From contig NZ_JAENXS010000001.1 of NCBI RefSeq assembly GCF_016612535.1, positions 558,001 to 622,000 on the forward strand: DNA of 64,000 bases. Reading direction: 5' to 3'. Positions within the stretch are counted from its first letter, which is position 1. Each line of letters starts with the position of its first letter. Made by a program: the position numbers and the translations under genes. Shown here in pieces: positions 1 to 8,429 of this stretch. This stretch comes from Bradyrhizobium diazoefficiens (GTDB taxonomy: Bacteria > Pseudomonadota > Alphaproteobacteria > Rhizobiales > Xanthobacteraceae). Below the pieces are notes generated by a model that worked only from the letters and a program-made list of their open reading frames with translations, was not told the DNA's origin and made no database searches.

Positions 1-846
1 ATAGCGCGTGCCAACGTGGACGTCCTCGACGGCGTCGCCGCCGAGCTCCAAAAATTTCGGCGAGTAGACCGAGCTGGCGGCGCAGATCACCTGCTTCAGT
101 CCGACCTGGCGCGCCTGGCGCGCGATCAGCGCACCATCGGAATAGTAGGAGATCAGGACCAGTCCATCCGGATTGGCGTCGCGGACGCGCACCAGCGTGG
201 AGCGGAAGTCGCGCTCCTCGGCGATGTAGCCTTCGGTGACGGCGATCTCCGCGCCATACTCCTTGGCAGCATTGACGAAATAGTCGCGGCTGGTGCGGCC
301 CCAATCGGTGTTGAGGTGCAGCACCGCGAGCTTCTTCAGGCCAAGCTTCTTCACGGCATAGGCCGCCAGCAGCGGCTGCTCGTCGGCCTGGCTGACCGAG
401 GTACTCCACATGAAGTCGCCGCCCTTGGTGAAGTCGGGGTGCGAATTGGTGAAGCCGAACTGCACGAGACCGGCCCGCTGATAGATCGGCGAGGCCGCCA
501 TCGATGCGGGGCTCGAGAAATCACCAAGCTCCAGGACGATGCGGGGATCCGAGACGAATTTCTGCGCAATCGCGACCGATTGCCGCGGGTCGCTCTGGCT
601 GTCCTCGAAACTGTAAGCGAGCTTGCGGCCGTTGATGCCGCCGGCGGCCAGTATCTCGTCGAGCGCGAGATCAAAGCCCTGCTTCCATTGCGTGCCATAT
701 TGTGCGTTCGGCCCGGTCAGGGGACCGCTGACGCCGAGCAGGATCGGCTCGGCGGTGTCGGCAAAGGCAGCACGCGAGAGTGCTGTTCCCGCAATTGCGG
801 CGGCCAGCGAGCCCTTGACCAAGGTTCGGCGATTGATGTTGCTCAT
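1..846 (-). CDS. Branched-chain-type ABC transporter substrate-binding protein (partial, runs off window start)
   Basis: This is a type I periplasmic binding protein (Peripla_BP_6/LivJ-like), shown by its N-terminal ligand-domain opening 'ILLGVSGPLTGPNAQYG' and the later 'GADGLVLISYYSDGALIARQ'-like core. The ATG at 846 gives MSNINRRTLVKGSLAAAIAG, a twin-arginine signal followed by an Ala-rich h-region and an 'AFA' cleavage site, so export by Tat is likely. All 282 codons inside the window are open and the C-terminus lies beyond base 1. It follows the 908-1486 gene by about 60 bp on the same strand and looks like the last visible gene of the operon that starts at 3167. The ligand is unknown. 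Because it travels with a flavin monooxygenase and two AhpD-like proteins, an unusual organic substrate is as likely as an amino acid. Confidence 0.85.
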   Translation of the reverse strand, partial: MSNINRRTLVKGSLAAAIAGTALSRAAFADTAEPILLGVSGPLTGPNAQYGTQWKQGFDLALDEILAAGGINGRKLAYSFEDSQSDPRQSVAIAQKFVSDPRIVLELGDFSSPASMAASPIYQRAGLVQFGFTNSHPDFTKGGDFMWSTSVSQADEQPLLAAYAVKKLGLKKLAVLHLNTDWGRTSRDYFVNAAKEYGAEIAVTEGYIAEERDFRSTLVRVRDANPDGLVLISYYSDGALIARQARQVGLKQVICAASSVYSPKFLELGGDAVEDVHVGTRY

Positions 847-907
847 GCACGGCTCCATCCAGTCAGGTGTTACAAACAAGCAGCAAGTCTTGTGCCGGTC
901 AGATTGC

Positions 908-1486
908 CTATTTCGAGGGCTCGCCCAGCGACAGCATCAGCCGGTTCGCCCAGTTGAAGAACGAGGCGCCGTTGATGACGTCGACGATCTCGGCATCGTC
1001 GAGGCCGGCACTGCGCAGCGCCTCGATATTGTCAGGGCCGAACGCGATCGGCGTCGCCGCCAGCGCCACCGAGGCCTTGACCACGGCGTTCCAGCGTCCG
1101 CCGAGATCGGCACCGGTGCCCTCATCAAGCAGGCGCTGCACGTCCTCACGACGCTTGGAATAGGTGCTGGCGAAGCGCGCATGCACCGAGGCGCAATAGA
1201 TGCAACCGTTGTAGCGCGAGGTCGCAGCCGCGGCGAGCTCGCGCTCGGCGCGCGGCAAGCCGTCGGCGACGTTGTAGAAGATGTCCTTGTCGGTCCTGGT
1301 GCGGGCTTCCAGCACCTCGGGATCGCGCACCAGCAGGCGGAAATATTCCGACTTGGCGCGGGCGCGATCGACGAGGCCGGCGAAATGCCGCTCGGTGAGC
1401 TCGGCCTCGGGCAGCGGCTCGATCCAGGAGACCCAGCCGAGCTCATCCTGGGTGAAGGCGACGGGCGGATTGACGGCGGCGCTCAT
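908..1486 (-). CDS. AhpD-like alkylhydroperoxidase domain protein (Avi_7169-type)
   Basis: The protein has 192 residues with the AhpD/carboxymuconolactone-decarboxylase motif CIYCASVH near residues 95-102 (CxxCxxxH), the redox cysteine pair and proton-relay histidine of AhpD. The ATG at 1486 has an AGAGGAAG ribosome site upstream. The sequence resembles what I remember of the 'alkylhydroperoxidase domain, Avi_7169' family, which is found beside a CMD protein (Avi_7170) and a luciferase-like monooxygenase (KPN_01858). The next two genes upstream fit exactly those partners. The family's reaction is not established. Removal of peroxide or organic hydroperoxide made by the flavin enzyme is a reasonable inference. 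Confidence 0.85.
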   Translation of the reverse strand: MSAAVNPPVAFTQDELGWVSWIEPLPEAELTERHFAGLVDRARAKSEYFRLLVRDPEVLEARTRTDKDIFYNVADGLPRAERELAAAATSRYNGCIYCASVHARFASTYSKRREDVQRLLDEGTGADLGGRWNAVVKASVALAATPIAFGPDNIEALRSAGLDDAEIVDVINGASFFNWANRLMLSLGEPSK

Positions 1487-1500
1487 GATGCGGCTTCCTC

Positions 1501-2100
1501 TTATGCGTTCACTGCCGCGAGCGCGCGCAGGCCGCTGACGACCCGCGCCTGAAACGACAGGAACGCGACGAGCTGGGACAAGGTGACGATGCCGGTGTTC
1601 GACCAGCCGGCGGCGAGCAGCGCCTTCATATCGGCAGATGCCGCATCGCGCGGCCGGAACACCAGGAGGTGCGCATGCTCGAGCGCCGCTGCAAGCCTGG
1701 TGCCGAGGACCGACTTGCCCTCCGCACTCATGCGGTAAATCAAGCCCGCCGCGTTCTCGACCGATAGCGGACCGGCCGGAAAGGAGCCATAGGGACCGGA
1801 GGTCTCGCCCCGCGCGATCTCTGCGGCGATCGCCTCGACCAGGCGCGCGCCATCCGCGTTCGCCGCAAGCTTCTCGCGATAGAAGGCGGCAACGGGGGAC
1901 TCGCCGTGCAGCCCGGTCACGAAGGCCGCGACCGCGGCTCGCTCAAGCAACGAGAAGTCGCCGGCGTCGATCGGCTCGAACAGCGAGAGATAGCTCTTCT
2001 GCGCATTCTCACGCGCCTGCAGACGCCGCGCGCGAATGGCGTCGAGGGCCGATCCCGGCTTGATCCCGGCAAGCATGTCGATGATGTCAGGCGTACTCAT
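1501..2100 (-). CDS. CMD-domain protein (Avi_7170-type), cysteine-free partner
   Basis: The protein has 199 residues beginning MSTPDIIDMLAGIKPGSALD. A second ATG lies three bases upstream at 2103, and GAGG sits just before both. The C-terminal half has the all-helical carboxymuconolactone-decarboxylase look (…GWSNTGIVTLSQLVAFLSFQ) but no CxxC pair, so it cannot do AhpD-type thiol chemistry on its own. It lies between the luciferase-like monooxygenase (30 bp upstream) and the CxxCxxxH protein (15 bp downstream), so the three are surely co-transcribed. A structural or heteromeric role with the neighbouring AhpD-like protein is plausible but not shown. Confidence 0.8.
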   Translation of the reverse strand: MSTPDIIDMLAGIKPGSALDAIRARRLQARENAQKSYLSLFEPIDAGDFSLLERAAVAAFVTGLHGESPVAAFYREKLAANADGARLVEAIAAEIARGETSGPYGSFPAGPLSVENAAGLIYRMSAEGKSVLGTRLAAALEHAHLLVFRPRDAASADMKALLAAGWSNTGIVTLSQLVAFLSFQARVVSGLRALAAVNA

Positions 2101-2132
2101 CATAAAGCCTCGTGCAATCCATAAAATCCCGC

Positions 2133-3167
2133 CTAGCCCGCCAAGGCGACTTCGGGCGCCGTCCTGGTCCATCCCAGCGCCGGCGCAACCTTGTCCGCCA
2201 CCAGCTCGATCGAGCGCAGGACGTAAGGGTGCGGCGCATCGACCGAATGGACCTGGAAGACCAGATCGGTCACCCGCTCCAGCGTCGCGTCGGTGCGCAG
2301 CGACGCGATCACCTCGTCGGCGGCACCGACATGGGTGTCGAACGCCGCGATCATCTCTTCCAGTGTCTCGCCCGGCGGCAGGTGGCCGCTCTTCATGAAC
2401 TGCGGCAATGCGCGTCGCAGCCCGATATCGGCGAGCCGCATCGCCTCGCGATGATCGTCGGCGACGAACACGCTGCGCGATGCCATGATGCGCGGTTCGG
2501 CGCCCGGCGGCAGCGCTGCGAGATAGGCGTCGATGATCGGGTTCTGGATCTCGGCGAGCGTGGTGTTTGGCGCGTCCTTGGCCCGCGGCTGGGTGCGCGA
2601 CAGCAACAGGCCGTCGCCGGCCTTGCCGGCGCGCGCGCCGCCCGTCACGGAGAACGTCGCCTGCCAGATGCGCTTGTCCAGTTGCGGCCGCTGCGGGTAG
2701 AGCGTGTCGCCGCCATCGAGTTGTTTGCCGGTCAGCGCCTTGCGGACGACCTCCAGATTGCGCGCAAAGATCTCGTTGCGCTGGGTGCCGTCGAGGCCAA
2801 AGGCGGCAAAGGCGGACGGGTTGCCGCCCGTGCCCACGCCGAGCTCGAAGCGGCCGTTGCACAGCAGATCGAGCACCGCGGCGTCCTCCGCCACCCGTAC
2901 CGCGTTCTCCAGCGGCAAGGTGACGATGCCGGTGCCGAGACGGATGCGCGAGGTCTGCGCGGCGACGTAACCTAGGAAGGTGAAGGGCGACGGCAGCCCG
3001 CCCTCGCGCTCGTGAAAATGGTGTTGCGCGATCCACGCGGAATCGAGACCCGCCTCCTCGGCGCGCACGATCTGCTCGGCGGCGAAGCGATATCGCTCCG
3101 CCGGCGGCGCCTCGTCGAGCAGCCGCGTGAAAAATCCCAGGCGTTTCAGGTTTGCAAAGCGTTTCAT
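2133..3167 (-). CDS. FMN-dependent luciferase-like monooxygenase (KPN_01858-type)
   Basis: The protein has 344 residues and the bacterial luciferase-like TIM-barrel fold: N-terminal 'LKRLGFFTRLLDEAP', 'AEEAGLDSAWIAQHHFHE', 'RIRLGTGIVTLPLENAVRVAED' and 'GRFELGVGTGGNPSAF'. Enzymes of this class use reduced FMN from a separate reductase and O2 to oxidise an organic substrate. It is the first gene of the operon and is followed by the two CMD/AhpD proteins, matching the family set usually named KPN_01858, Avi_7170 and Avi_7169. The substrate is unknown. A near-perfect inverted repeat lies about 110 bp upstream (3276-3294) and may be a control site. Confidence 0.88.
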   Translation of the reverse strand: MKRFANLKRLGFFTRLLDEAPPAERYRFAAEQIVRAEEAGLDSAWIAQHHFHEREGGLPSPFTFLGYVAAQTSRIRLGTGIVTLPLENAVRVAEDAAVLDLLCNGRFELGVGTGGNPSAFAAFGLDGTQRNEIFARNLEVVRKALTGKQLDGGDTLYPQRPQLDKRIWQATFSVTGGARAGKAGDGLLLSRTQPRAKDAPNTTLAEIQNPIIDAYLAALPPGAEPRIMASRSVFVADDHREAMRLADIGLRRALPQFMKSGHLPPGETLEEMIAAFDTHVGAADEVIASLRTDATLERVTDLVFQVHSVDAPHPYVLRSIELVADKVAPALGWTRTAPEVALAG

Positions 3168-3275
3168 ACGATCCCAGTCGGGCGAGGATGGCCACGGCCC
3201 CCGATGATGTCCGTTGCGAGAGCCCGAGACAAGCGGGCAATGCGCAGGGCTGCCAATTCGCCCGGATATCCTCCC

Positions 3276-3294
3276 TGCCTCCAGGTTGGAGGCA
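3276..3294. promoter_or_regulatory. Perfect inverted repeat upstream of the monooxygenase operon
   Basis: TGCCTCCA-GGT-TGGAGGCA has 8-bp arms and a 3-bp centre, about 110 bp before the start at 3167. It could be an operator, or a leader hairpin if transcription begins upstream of it. The surrounding 3168-3465 holds no gene I can support. Confidence 0.4.
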
Positions 3295-3465
3295 GACTGC
3301 CTACCAGCTTGGCACCACCGCGCCGCTGACTTGGTAAGGATGAATTCCCTGCCCGGCGGACGAAATCAATGAAATGAAAATTCATAATTGCCGCCCGCGG
3401 CGGACGACGCTTCTCCATCCGCCGTCAAACGGGAAACGAACGGCCGCAGCATCCGCTGACACGCG

Positions 3466-4920
3466 CTAAGCGCGCGGCTCCGCACGCCAGGTCGACGGTG
3501 ACAGCATGATCCCCATGCAGATCGCAGCATAGGCGACCATCGACACCGTGACCATGGTGGCGAGCCCGGCCATTCCCGTGCCGAAGCTTGCCACGGCGAT
3601 CCAGCCGCCGCCGGCCGCGATCAGGATGCGCGCGAACGAGCCGGCCAATGGACCCAGTGCACGGCCTGTGCCCTGGACAGCGAAGGACGCGACGAAGCCG
3701 AAGCCGAGCGCCGCATAGGCTGGCGCCACGATGTGCAGGTACGTCATGCCTTCGTTCACGACCTCGGCGTCGTGGCTGAAGAGATTGAGCCAGGCGGTCG
3801 AGAAGATCGCGACCAGGAGGCCGATCGCGCCGGTCATGATCATGCCGGCGGCGCCGCTGAGCCAGCCGATCCTCTGCGCCCGTGCGGCCTGGCCTGCGCC
3901 CATGTTGACGCCGACCATGGTCAGCGTCGCGGTGCTGATGCCGAACAGCAGCGGGATCATGACGTAGTCGAGCCGCGAGGCGATGCCGTAGCCGGCAAGC
4001 GCCGAGGTCCCGAACAGGCCGACCGCGCCGGTGACGAGGATGACGGTGAGGTTGGTCAGCACGGCGTTGAACGCGGTGGGAATGCCAACCTTCAGCATGT
4101 CACCGAAGATGTTTGCACGTAGCGGCACGATGCGCAGGGTCAGGCCGGCCGCGCCCGTGGACATATAGCGCAGCAGAAACAGCATCGCCGCGCCGTAATA
4201 AAGGCCGAAGGCGATGCCGGCGCCGCCGATGCCGAGGCTCGGCACCGGACCAAAGCCGAAGATCAGCAGCGGCGAGACCGGGATGGTCACGATCGCGCCG
4301 ATCAGCGTCACCAGCGCCGGCACCTTGACGTTGCCCGAGCCGCGCAGCGCCGCCGCCTGGAGATTGACGATCCAGACGGGAATAGCACCCGCGAAGAGAT
4401 AGCTGGAATAGGTAATCGCGGCGTTGAGCGCCCCATCGCGGCCGCCGAGCGTGCGAAACAGCGCAGGTCCCCCGAGGATCGTACCCAGCGTGAACAGCCC
4501 GCCGGCGATGATGGCGAGCACGATGGCGTGAAACAGCGCCGCATCTGCATCGTCGCGACGGCCTGCACCGATCGCACGTGCAACCGACGAGGCGACGCCG
4601 GAGCCGAACCCGCCATTCGACATCATCGTCATCAGCATGAAGATCGGAAACACCAGCGCGGCGCCGGCCAAGGCATCGGTGCCGAGATAGCCGACATAAT
4701 AGGCCTCCGCGATGTTGACTGCGGTCTGCGCCACCAGGACCGTCACCGTCGGCGCGGCGAGCTTGAGCAGGGTCGGCAGGATCGGCGCGGTCAATAGCGC
4801 GGCGCGCCGCTGCTCGGCGGCGCTCGGAGCGGATGTCGCCGCATGGCGGAGGGGTGACGCGGCGCGGGCCGCGATTGGCGTGGGGGACAGAGCCGGCGCG
4901 GCGGCATCCTCGACTGACAT
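3466..4920 (-). CDS. MATE family multidrug efflux transporter
   Basis: This is a polytopic inner-membrane protein of about 484 residues with the duplicated six-helix MATE layout. Recognisable stretches are 'LKLAAPTVTVLVAQTAVNIAEAYYVG' near residue 50, 'GFGSGVASSVARAIGAGRR', and the second-half counterpart 'STATLTMVGVNMGAGQAARAQRIG'. MATE pumps export cationic drugs or organic compounds in exchange for Na+ or H+. I chose the ATG at 4920 (MSVEDAAAP); an alternative lies 30 bases upstream. The gene diverges from a TetR regulator at 5067, with two operator-like palindromes in between, the classic arrangement of a drug pump and its local repressor. Confidence 0.9.
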   Translation of the reverse strand: MSVEDAAAPALSPTPIAARAASPLRHAATSAPSAAEQRRAALLTAPILPTLLKLAAPTVTVLVAQTAVNIAEAYYVGYLGTDALAGAALVFPIFMLMTMMSNGGFGSGVASSVARAIGAGRRDDADAALFHAIVLAIIAGGLFTLGTILGGPALFRTLGGRDGALNAAITYSSYLFAGAIPVWIVNLQAAALRGSGNVKVPALVTLIGAIVTIPVSPLLIFGFGPVPSLGIGGAGIAFGLYYGAAMLFLLRYMSTGAAGLTLRIVPLRANIFGDMLKVGIPTAFNAVLTNLTVILVTGAVGLFGTSALAGYGIASRLDYVMIPLLFGISTATLTMVGVNMGAGQAARAQRIGWLSGAAGMIMTGAIGLLVAIFSTAWLNLFSHDAEVVNEGMTYLHIVAPAYAALGFGFVASFAVQGTGRALGPLAGSFARILIAAGGGWIAVASFGTGMAGLATMVTVSMVAYAAICMGIMLSPSTWRAEPRA

Positions 4921-4972
4921 GGGTACGATCCTGTGATTCCCTGAAGGCACGGTCCATCGACCGCTCCATTTG

Positions 4973-5007
4973 CATTATGACCATAATGTATTATTATGAT
5001 CGTAATG
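4973..5007. promoter_or_regulatory. Twin TetR-type operators between MATE gene and regulator
   Basis: ATTATGACCATAAT (4974-4987; arms extend to a perfect CATTATG-AC-CATAATG at 4973-4988) is followed 19 bp on by ATTATGATCGTAAT (4993-5006), the same 14-mer with two changed bases. Both lie in the divergent promoter region between 4920 and 5067. The AT-rich sequence stands out from the GC-rich surroundings. It is probably bound by the TetR protein at 5067. Confidence 0.7.
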
Positions 5008-5066
5008 CAATAGGGCGGCCCTCACGATTTTGCGGCCTAGGGGTGCCCGGTTCGCAGGAGGACGCC

Positions 5067-5645
5067 ATGGCGCGCTACGACAAGGGACACAGCGACACGA
5101 CTCGCCGGCACATTCTCGATGTCGCCTCGGCGCAGTTCCGCGAGAGCGGCATTGCCGCAGTCGGCCTCGCCGGCATCATGTCGGAGGCGGGCCTCACCAA
5201 CGGCGCCTTCTACACGCACTTCGCTTCCAAGGAGGACCTGGTGCGGGAGGTGCTGAGGGATGCGCTCATCCGGCGCGAGGCGCGGCACAAGGCCAATTTG
5301 GAAAACGGCGTCGCGCTGGAGACCACGATCCGCGATTACCTCTCGACGCGACACCGCGACCACGCCGGAACGGGCTGCCCGACCGCCGCGCTGGTCGCCG
5401 AGATCGCGCGGCACCCGAAGGCGACGCGTGACGCTTTTACCGAGAAGGTCTCCGACATCATCACGCTGATGGCGGAGCAGATCCGGCAGGGCTCCGCGGA
5501 AGAGCGGCGGCGTAAGGCGATCACGGTCTACGCGACCATGGTCGGCGCGCTGCAATTGGCGCGCGCGGTGAACGACAAGCAATTGTCCGACGAGATCCTG
5601 GAGCATGCGGTGGAGGCGGCGATCGCTCTTGCGAACGACCGCTGA
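5067..5645 (+). CDS. TetR/AcrR family transcriptional regulator
   Basis: The protein has 192 residues. The N-terminal HTH is clear (TRRHILDVASAQFRESG … LAGIMSEAGLTNGAFYTHFASKEDLV, residues 11-55). The C-terminal ligand domain contains 'GCPTAALVAEIARHP', typical of the TetR_C group that follows the YxHFxSKE motif. The ATG at 5067 is preceded by GGAGGA, so upstream in-frame extensions are unlikely. It is divergent to the MATE pump and separated from it by the twin palindromes. It most likely represses the pump and itself until an effector binds. Confidence 0.9.
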   Translation: MARYDKGHSDTTRRHILDVASAQFRESGIAAVGLAGIMSEAGLTNGAFYTHFASKEDLVREVLRDALIRREARHKANLENGVALETTIRDYLSTRHRDHAGTGCPTAALVAEIARHPKATRDAFTEKVSDIITLMAEQIRQGSAEERRRKAITVYATMVGALQLARAVNDKQLSDEILEHAVEAAIALANDR

Positions 5646-5798
5646 CGCATTCGAAAATGCGGCCGCCATCTGTGGCGGTTTGGAGACGGCTGAAATGATT
5701 CTCCAGCCGTTGCAACACAGCGAAACTTGATGTGCCAGCATCTGCCACGCTAGCGTCTGCGTGCGGCCTTACAACTTCCCCAAGTTCGCTGAGTTCGC

Positions 5799-5841
5799 AC
5801 TGGACCCGTCGCCTGAACCTGCCGTCAGGCGACGGTCCAGT
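5799..5841. terminator. Bidirectional hairpin between convergent genes
   Basis: ACTGGACC(C)GTCGCCTGA pairs with TCAGGCGACGGTCCAGT across an 8-base loop, with one bulged C. It lies between the end of tetR (5645) and the end of the DUF1330 gene (5857). A short T-rich tail follows only on the plus side. Confidence 0.65.
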
Positions 5842-5856
5842 TTCCTTCAAGACAGT

Positions 5857-6144
5857 CTAGTCAAGTCCCTCGACCGCCACCATGTGGCGCTCGGACGTGC
5901 CAATGGTGTATTTGAGCGCCTCGCCATATTCGGGCGAGTTGTAGCATTTCACCGCGGAATCCAGGTCCGGGAAGCGCGCGACGATGCTGCGTTCGTATTG
6001 GCCGCCCTCGAGGATCACCTGCTTGCCACCGCGCGCGAGAAATACGCCGCCATGCTTCTCGACAGCGGGGCCGGCGAGAGCCGCGTACTTCCCGTAGGTC
6101 TCGGGATCGGTCACGTGAACGCGTGCGCACCAATAGGCAGACAT
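5857..6144 (-). CDS. DUF1330 domain protein
   Basis: This is a 95-residue protein of the dimeric ferredoxin-like alpha/beta barrel superfamily. The DUF1330 pattern is visible: 'YWCARVHVTDPETYGKYAALAGPAVEKHGG', 'RGGKQVILEGG', 'VARFPDLDSAVKCYNSPEYGEAL'. The ATG at 6144 has AAGGAAGAG upstream. It is the last gene of the minus-strand arm, 10 bp after the dehydrogenase at 6155. DUF1330 proteins often accompany degradation pathways but have no agreed reaction; a small-molecule isomerase or binding role is only a guess. Confidence 0.85.
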   Translation of the reverse strand: MSAYWCARVHVTDPETYGKYAALAGPAVEKHGGVFLARGGKQVILEGGQYERSIVARFPDLDSAVKCYNSPEYGEALKYTIGTSERHMVAVEGLD

Positions 6145-6154
6145 GGCTCTTCCT

Positions 6155-7084
6155 TTACAATTGGGAGGACGAAACGGCAGGCGCATCCGCGCCGCTGTGA
6201 CGCTCGAAACCGTTCATTCGTTCGAGCACAGCGCAGATCGACGCGGTATCGCGCGCTGCAAATCCCAGCGCCTCGCCGGCGTGATAGAGCTGCTCTGCCG
6301 CGGCATACACCGGCAACGCGCAACCGAGTTCGGCGGCGAAGCCCGAGATGATGGAGAGATCTTTCAGATGCGTTCGAATTGTCGCGGTCGGATTGTCGTA
6401 GTTCTCGTCGCGCATCAGCGGCCCGCGCATCTGGAACATGCGTGATGTTCCCGCGCTGTCGGCCAGTGTGTCGTAGACCAGGCCAGGATCGATTCCCGCT
6501 TTCATGCCGAGCAGCATCGCCTCGGCTGCTGCGGCATTGTGGATCGTCACCAGATGATTGGCGATGTATTTCATGATGCTGCCGGTACCGAACCCGCCGA
6601 GATAGACCTGCCGCCGCGACATCCCGGCGAAGGCCGGCCCACAACGCTTGAACGCCTGCTCGTCGCCGCTTCCGAGGATCACCAGATCGCCGGTCGCGGC
6701 CTGCGCGCCGGTGCCGCTGACCGGACAATCGAGCAGGATCTTTCCCGCGCTCTCCATTGCTGCGAACGCCGCACGCTTGGCGGCGAGGGGCAGCGTCGAA
6801 CATTCGATCACAATCTGGCCGACGCCGCTCGCGCAAACGACGCCTGCCGATCCTTCGACAGCCTCGGCGAGAGCGGCTGCGCTCGGGAGCGAGGCAAAGC
6901 TGATCGCAGTGGCCTCGACCACATCCTTTGGCGAGGACAGCGCTCTGCCGCCCATATCGGAAAGACGATCCCGTGCCGCCGGCACGGGATCGTATCCAAC
7001 CACGGCAAAGCCCGCCTTGATCAGGTTCCGCGCCATGGCGAAGCCCATGATCCCGATGCCGAGCATGCCGATCGTTTCAGTCAT
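6155..7084 (-). CDS. NAD(P)-dependent 3-hydroxyisobutyrate dehydrogenase-like oxidoreductase
   Basis: The protein has 309 residues. The N-terminal Rossmann motif is GMLGIGIMGFAMARNLIKAG, residues 6-25 (GxGxMG), followed by 'YDPVPAARDRLSDMGG'. The substrate-binding stretch is 'DCPVSGTGAQAATGDL' and the catalytic-lysine helix is 'GSIMKYIANHLVTIHNAAAAEA', both hallmarks of the beta-hydroxyacid dehydrogenase family. The ATG at 7084 follows GAGGCG; longer starts would overlap the preceding gene. Members oxidise 3-hydroxyacids to semialdehydes, or in the imine-reductase branch reduce C=N bonds. It sits directly after the transporter genes, so it probably acts on a breakdown product of the imported substrate. 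Confidence 0.87.
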   Translation of the reverse strand: MTETIGMLGIGIMGFAMARNLIKAGFAVVGYDPVPAARDRLSDMGGRALSSPKDVVEATAISFASLPSAAALAEAVEGSAGVVCASGVGQIVIECSTLPLAAKRAAFAAMESAGKILLDCPVSGTGAQAATGDLVILGSGDEQAFKRCGPAFAGMSRRQVYLGGFGTGSIMKYIANHLVTIHNAAAAEAMLLGMKAGIDPGLVYDTLADSAGTSRMFQMRGPLMRDENYDNPTATIRTHLKDLSIISGFAAELGCALPVYAAAEQLYHAGEALGFAARDTASICAVLERMNGFERHSGADAPAVSSSQL

Positions 7085-7121
7085 GACGCCTCGTTTCTTC
7101 TTTTGATTAACGTACCCGGCT

Positions 7122-8399
7122 TCAGTTCTGCGCGGCCTTCTGCGCATTCGCGAACGGATAGACCAAATCGCCGGACTTGTACTTCGGCGGGAAAATGATC
7201 ACTTCCTTGCCAGCCTGGGTGAACTGCTGGATGTCATTGCCCTTGATGTTGCGGAACTGCACCGCGAACATGCGGGGCTCGACCCACTCGCCGTCCGGAC
7301 CGAAAGTGATGTCGCCGACCACGGTGTGGAACGTGTTGCCGTGGATGTAGCTGATCAGCTTCTGCTGATCGACACCGCCGGTCTTGGTCACGGCCTCGCC
7401 GAGGATCTGGAGCGCCGAGTAGACGAAGGCCGGCACGTAATAGCCGAGCGCGTCCACACCAACGTCAGCCGCCTTGGCCTGATACTTCTTCAGCATGTCC
7501 TCGATGCCGGGGAATTTGACCGTCGGCTCGGGGATGTACTGCTCGAAGGAGACGACGCCGTTGAGGGCCTCGCCGAGCTGCTGCTTGATCGCGGCATATT
7601 GGGTCCCGACCATGGCGCCGCCGAACACCTTTGGCTCGAGATTGATCTCGTGCGCGGTGCGGATGATGCCGACGGTGTCGGACGGGTAGGAGGCGACGAA
7701 CACCAGGTCCGGCGACGTCGCCTGCAGCGCCTTCAGCACCGGCGTGAAATTCACCGTCGTCGGCGGATAGACCTTGTCGTAGACGATCGTGAGCCCGAGG
7801 CGCTTGGCATGTGCACGGGCGCCTTCGAGCGCATTCTTGGCGAATTCAGCGTCGGCTCCGACCAGCGCCACTGTCTTGGGCTTCGGATCCATCGCAATCG
7901 CGTTGTCGAAGAAGCCCCGCGTCAACGAATCCTTGCCGTTCGGTCCATAGGGCTGGATCTGGAAATAGCCGGGATATTTGAACTGCTCGTTGATCGCGAG
8001 CGCGAACATGCCCATGATCAAGCGCTTGTGCTGGATGATCATCGGCATCGCCGGCGCGGTCTGGTTGGTGTTGTTCGACAGCAGCAGATCGACCTTGTCG
8101 ACGTCGAGCAGCTTCGAATAGATGCCAGGCACGAGGCCGGGATTACTCTGATCGTCATAAGCCACGAGCTCGACTGGCCGGCCGAGCAGGCCGCCGGCCT
8201 TGTTGACCTCGTCGGCCCAGATCTGCGCGCCTAGCAGCGCCGCCTTGCCATTGCCGGCGAGCGGACCGGTCAACTGCATGCCGAAGCCGATCTTGATCGG
8301 ATCCGCCGCGCGCGCCGCGTCGATCGATACATGCGCCGCGATCATTGTCGAGAGCGCCAATGCGACGCCCCCCAAGCCGTTCAGCCGAAACATCCTCAC
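7122..8399 (-). CDS. Branched-chain-type ABC transporter substrate-binding protein
   Basis: This 425-residue exported protein has an N-terminal signal (hydrophobic stretch then 'DAARAADP') and a type I binding-protein fold: 'IKIGFGMQLTGPLAGNGKAALLG', 'AGGLLGRPVELVAYDDQSNP', 'LGLTIVYDKVYPPTTVNFTPVL'. The start is GTG at 8399, 5 bases after GGAGG, or the ATG two codons later. It lies just downstream of the two ATPase and two permease genes and completes a five-part Liv-type importer. The gene neighbourhood suggests the ligand is the substrate of this catabolic cluster rather than leucine. Confidence 0.9.
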   Translation of the reverse strand: MRMFRLNGLGGVALALSTMIAAHVSIDAARAADPIKIGFGMQLTGPLAGNGKAALLGAQIWADEVNKAGGLLGRPVELVAYDDQSNPGLVPGIYSKLLDVDKVDLLLSNNTNQTAPAMPMIIQHKRLIMGMFALAINEQFKYPGYFQIQPYGPNGKDSLTRGFFDNAIAMDPKPKTVALVGADAEFAKNALEGARAHAKRLGLTIVYDKVYPPTTVNFTPVLKALQATSPDLVFVASYPSDTVGIIRTAHEINLEPKVFGGAMVGTQYAAIKQQLGEALNGVVSFEQYIPEPTVKFPGIEDMLKKYQAKAADVGVDALGYYVPAFVYSALQILGEAVTKTGGVDQQKLISYIHGNTFHTVVGDITFGPDGEWVEPRMFAVQFRNIKGNDIQQFTQAGKEVIIFPPKYKSGDLVYPFANAQKAAQN

Positions 8400-8429
8400 G
8401 TCTTCCTCCCTGGTTTATTATGTCGAGTT

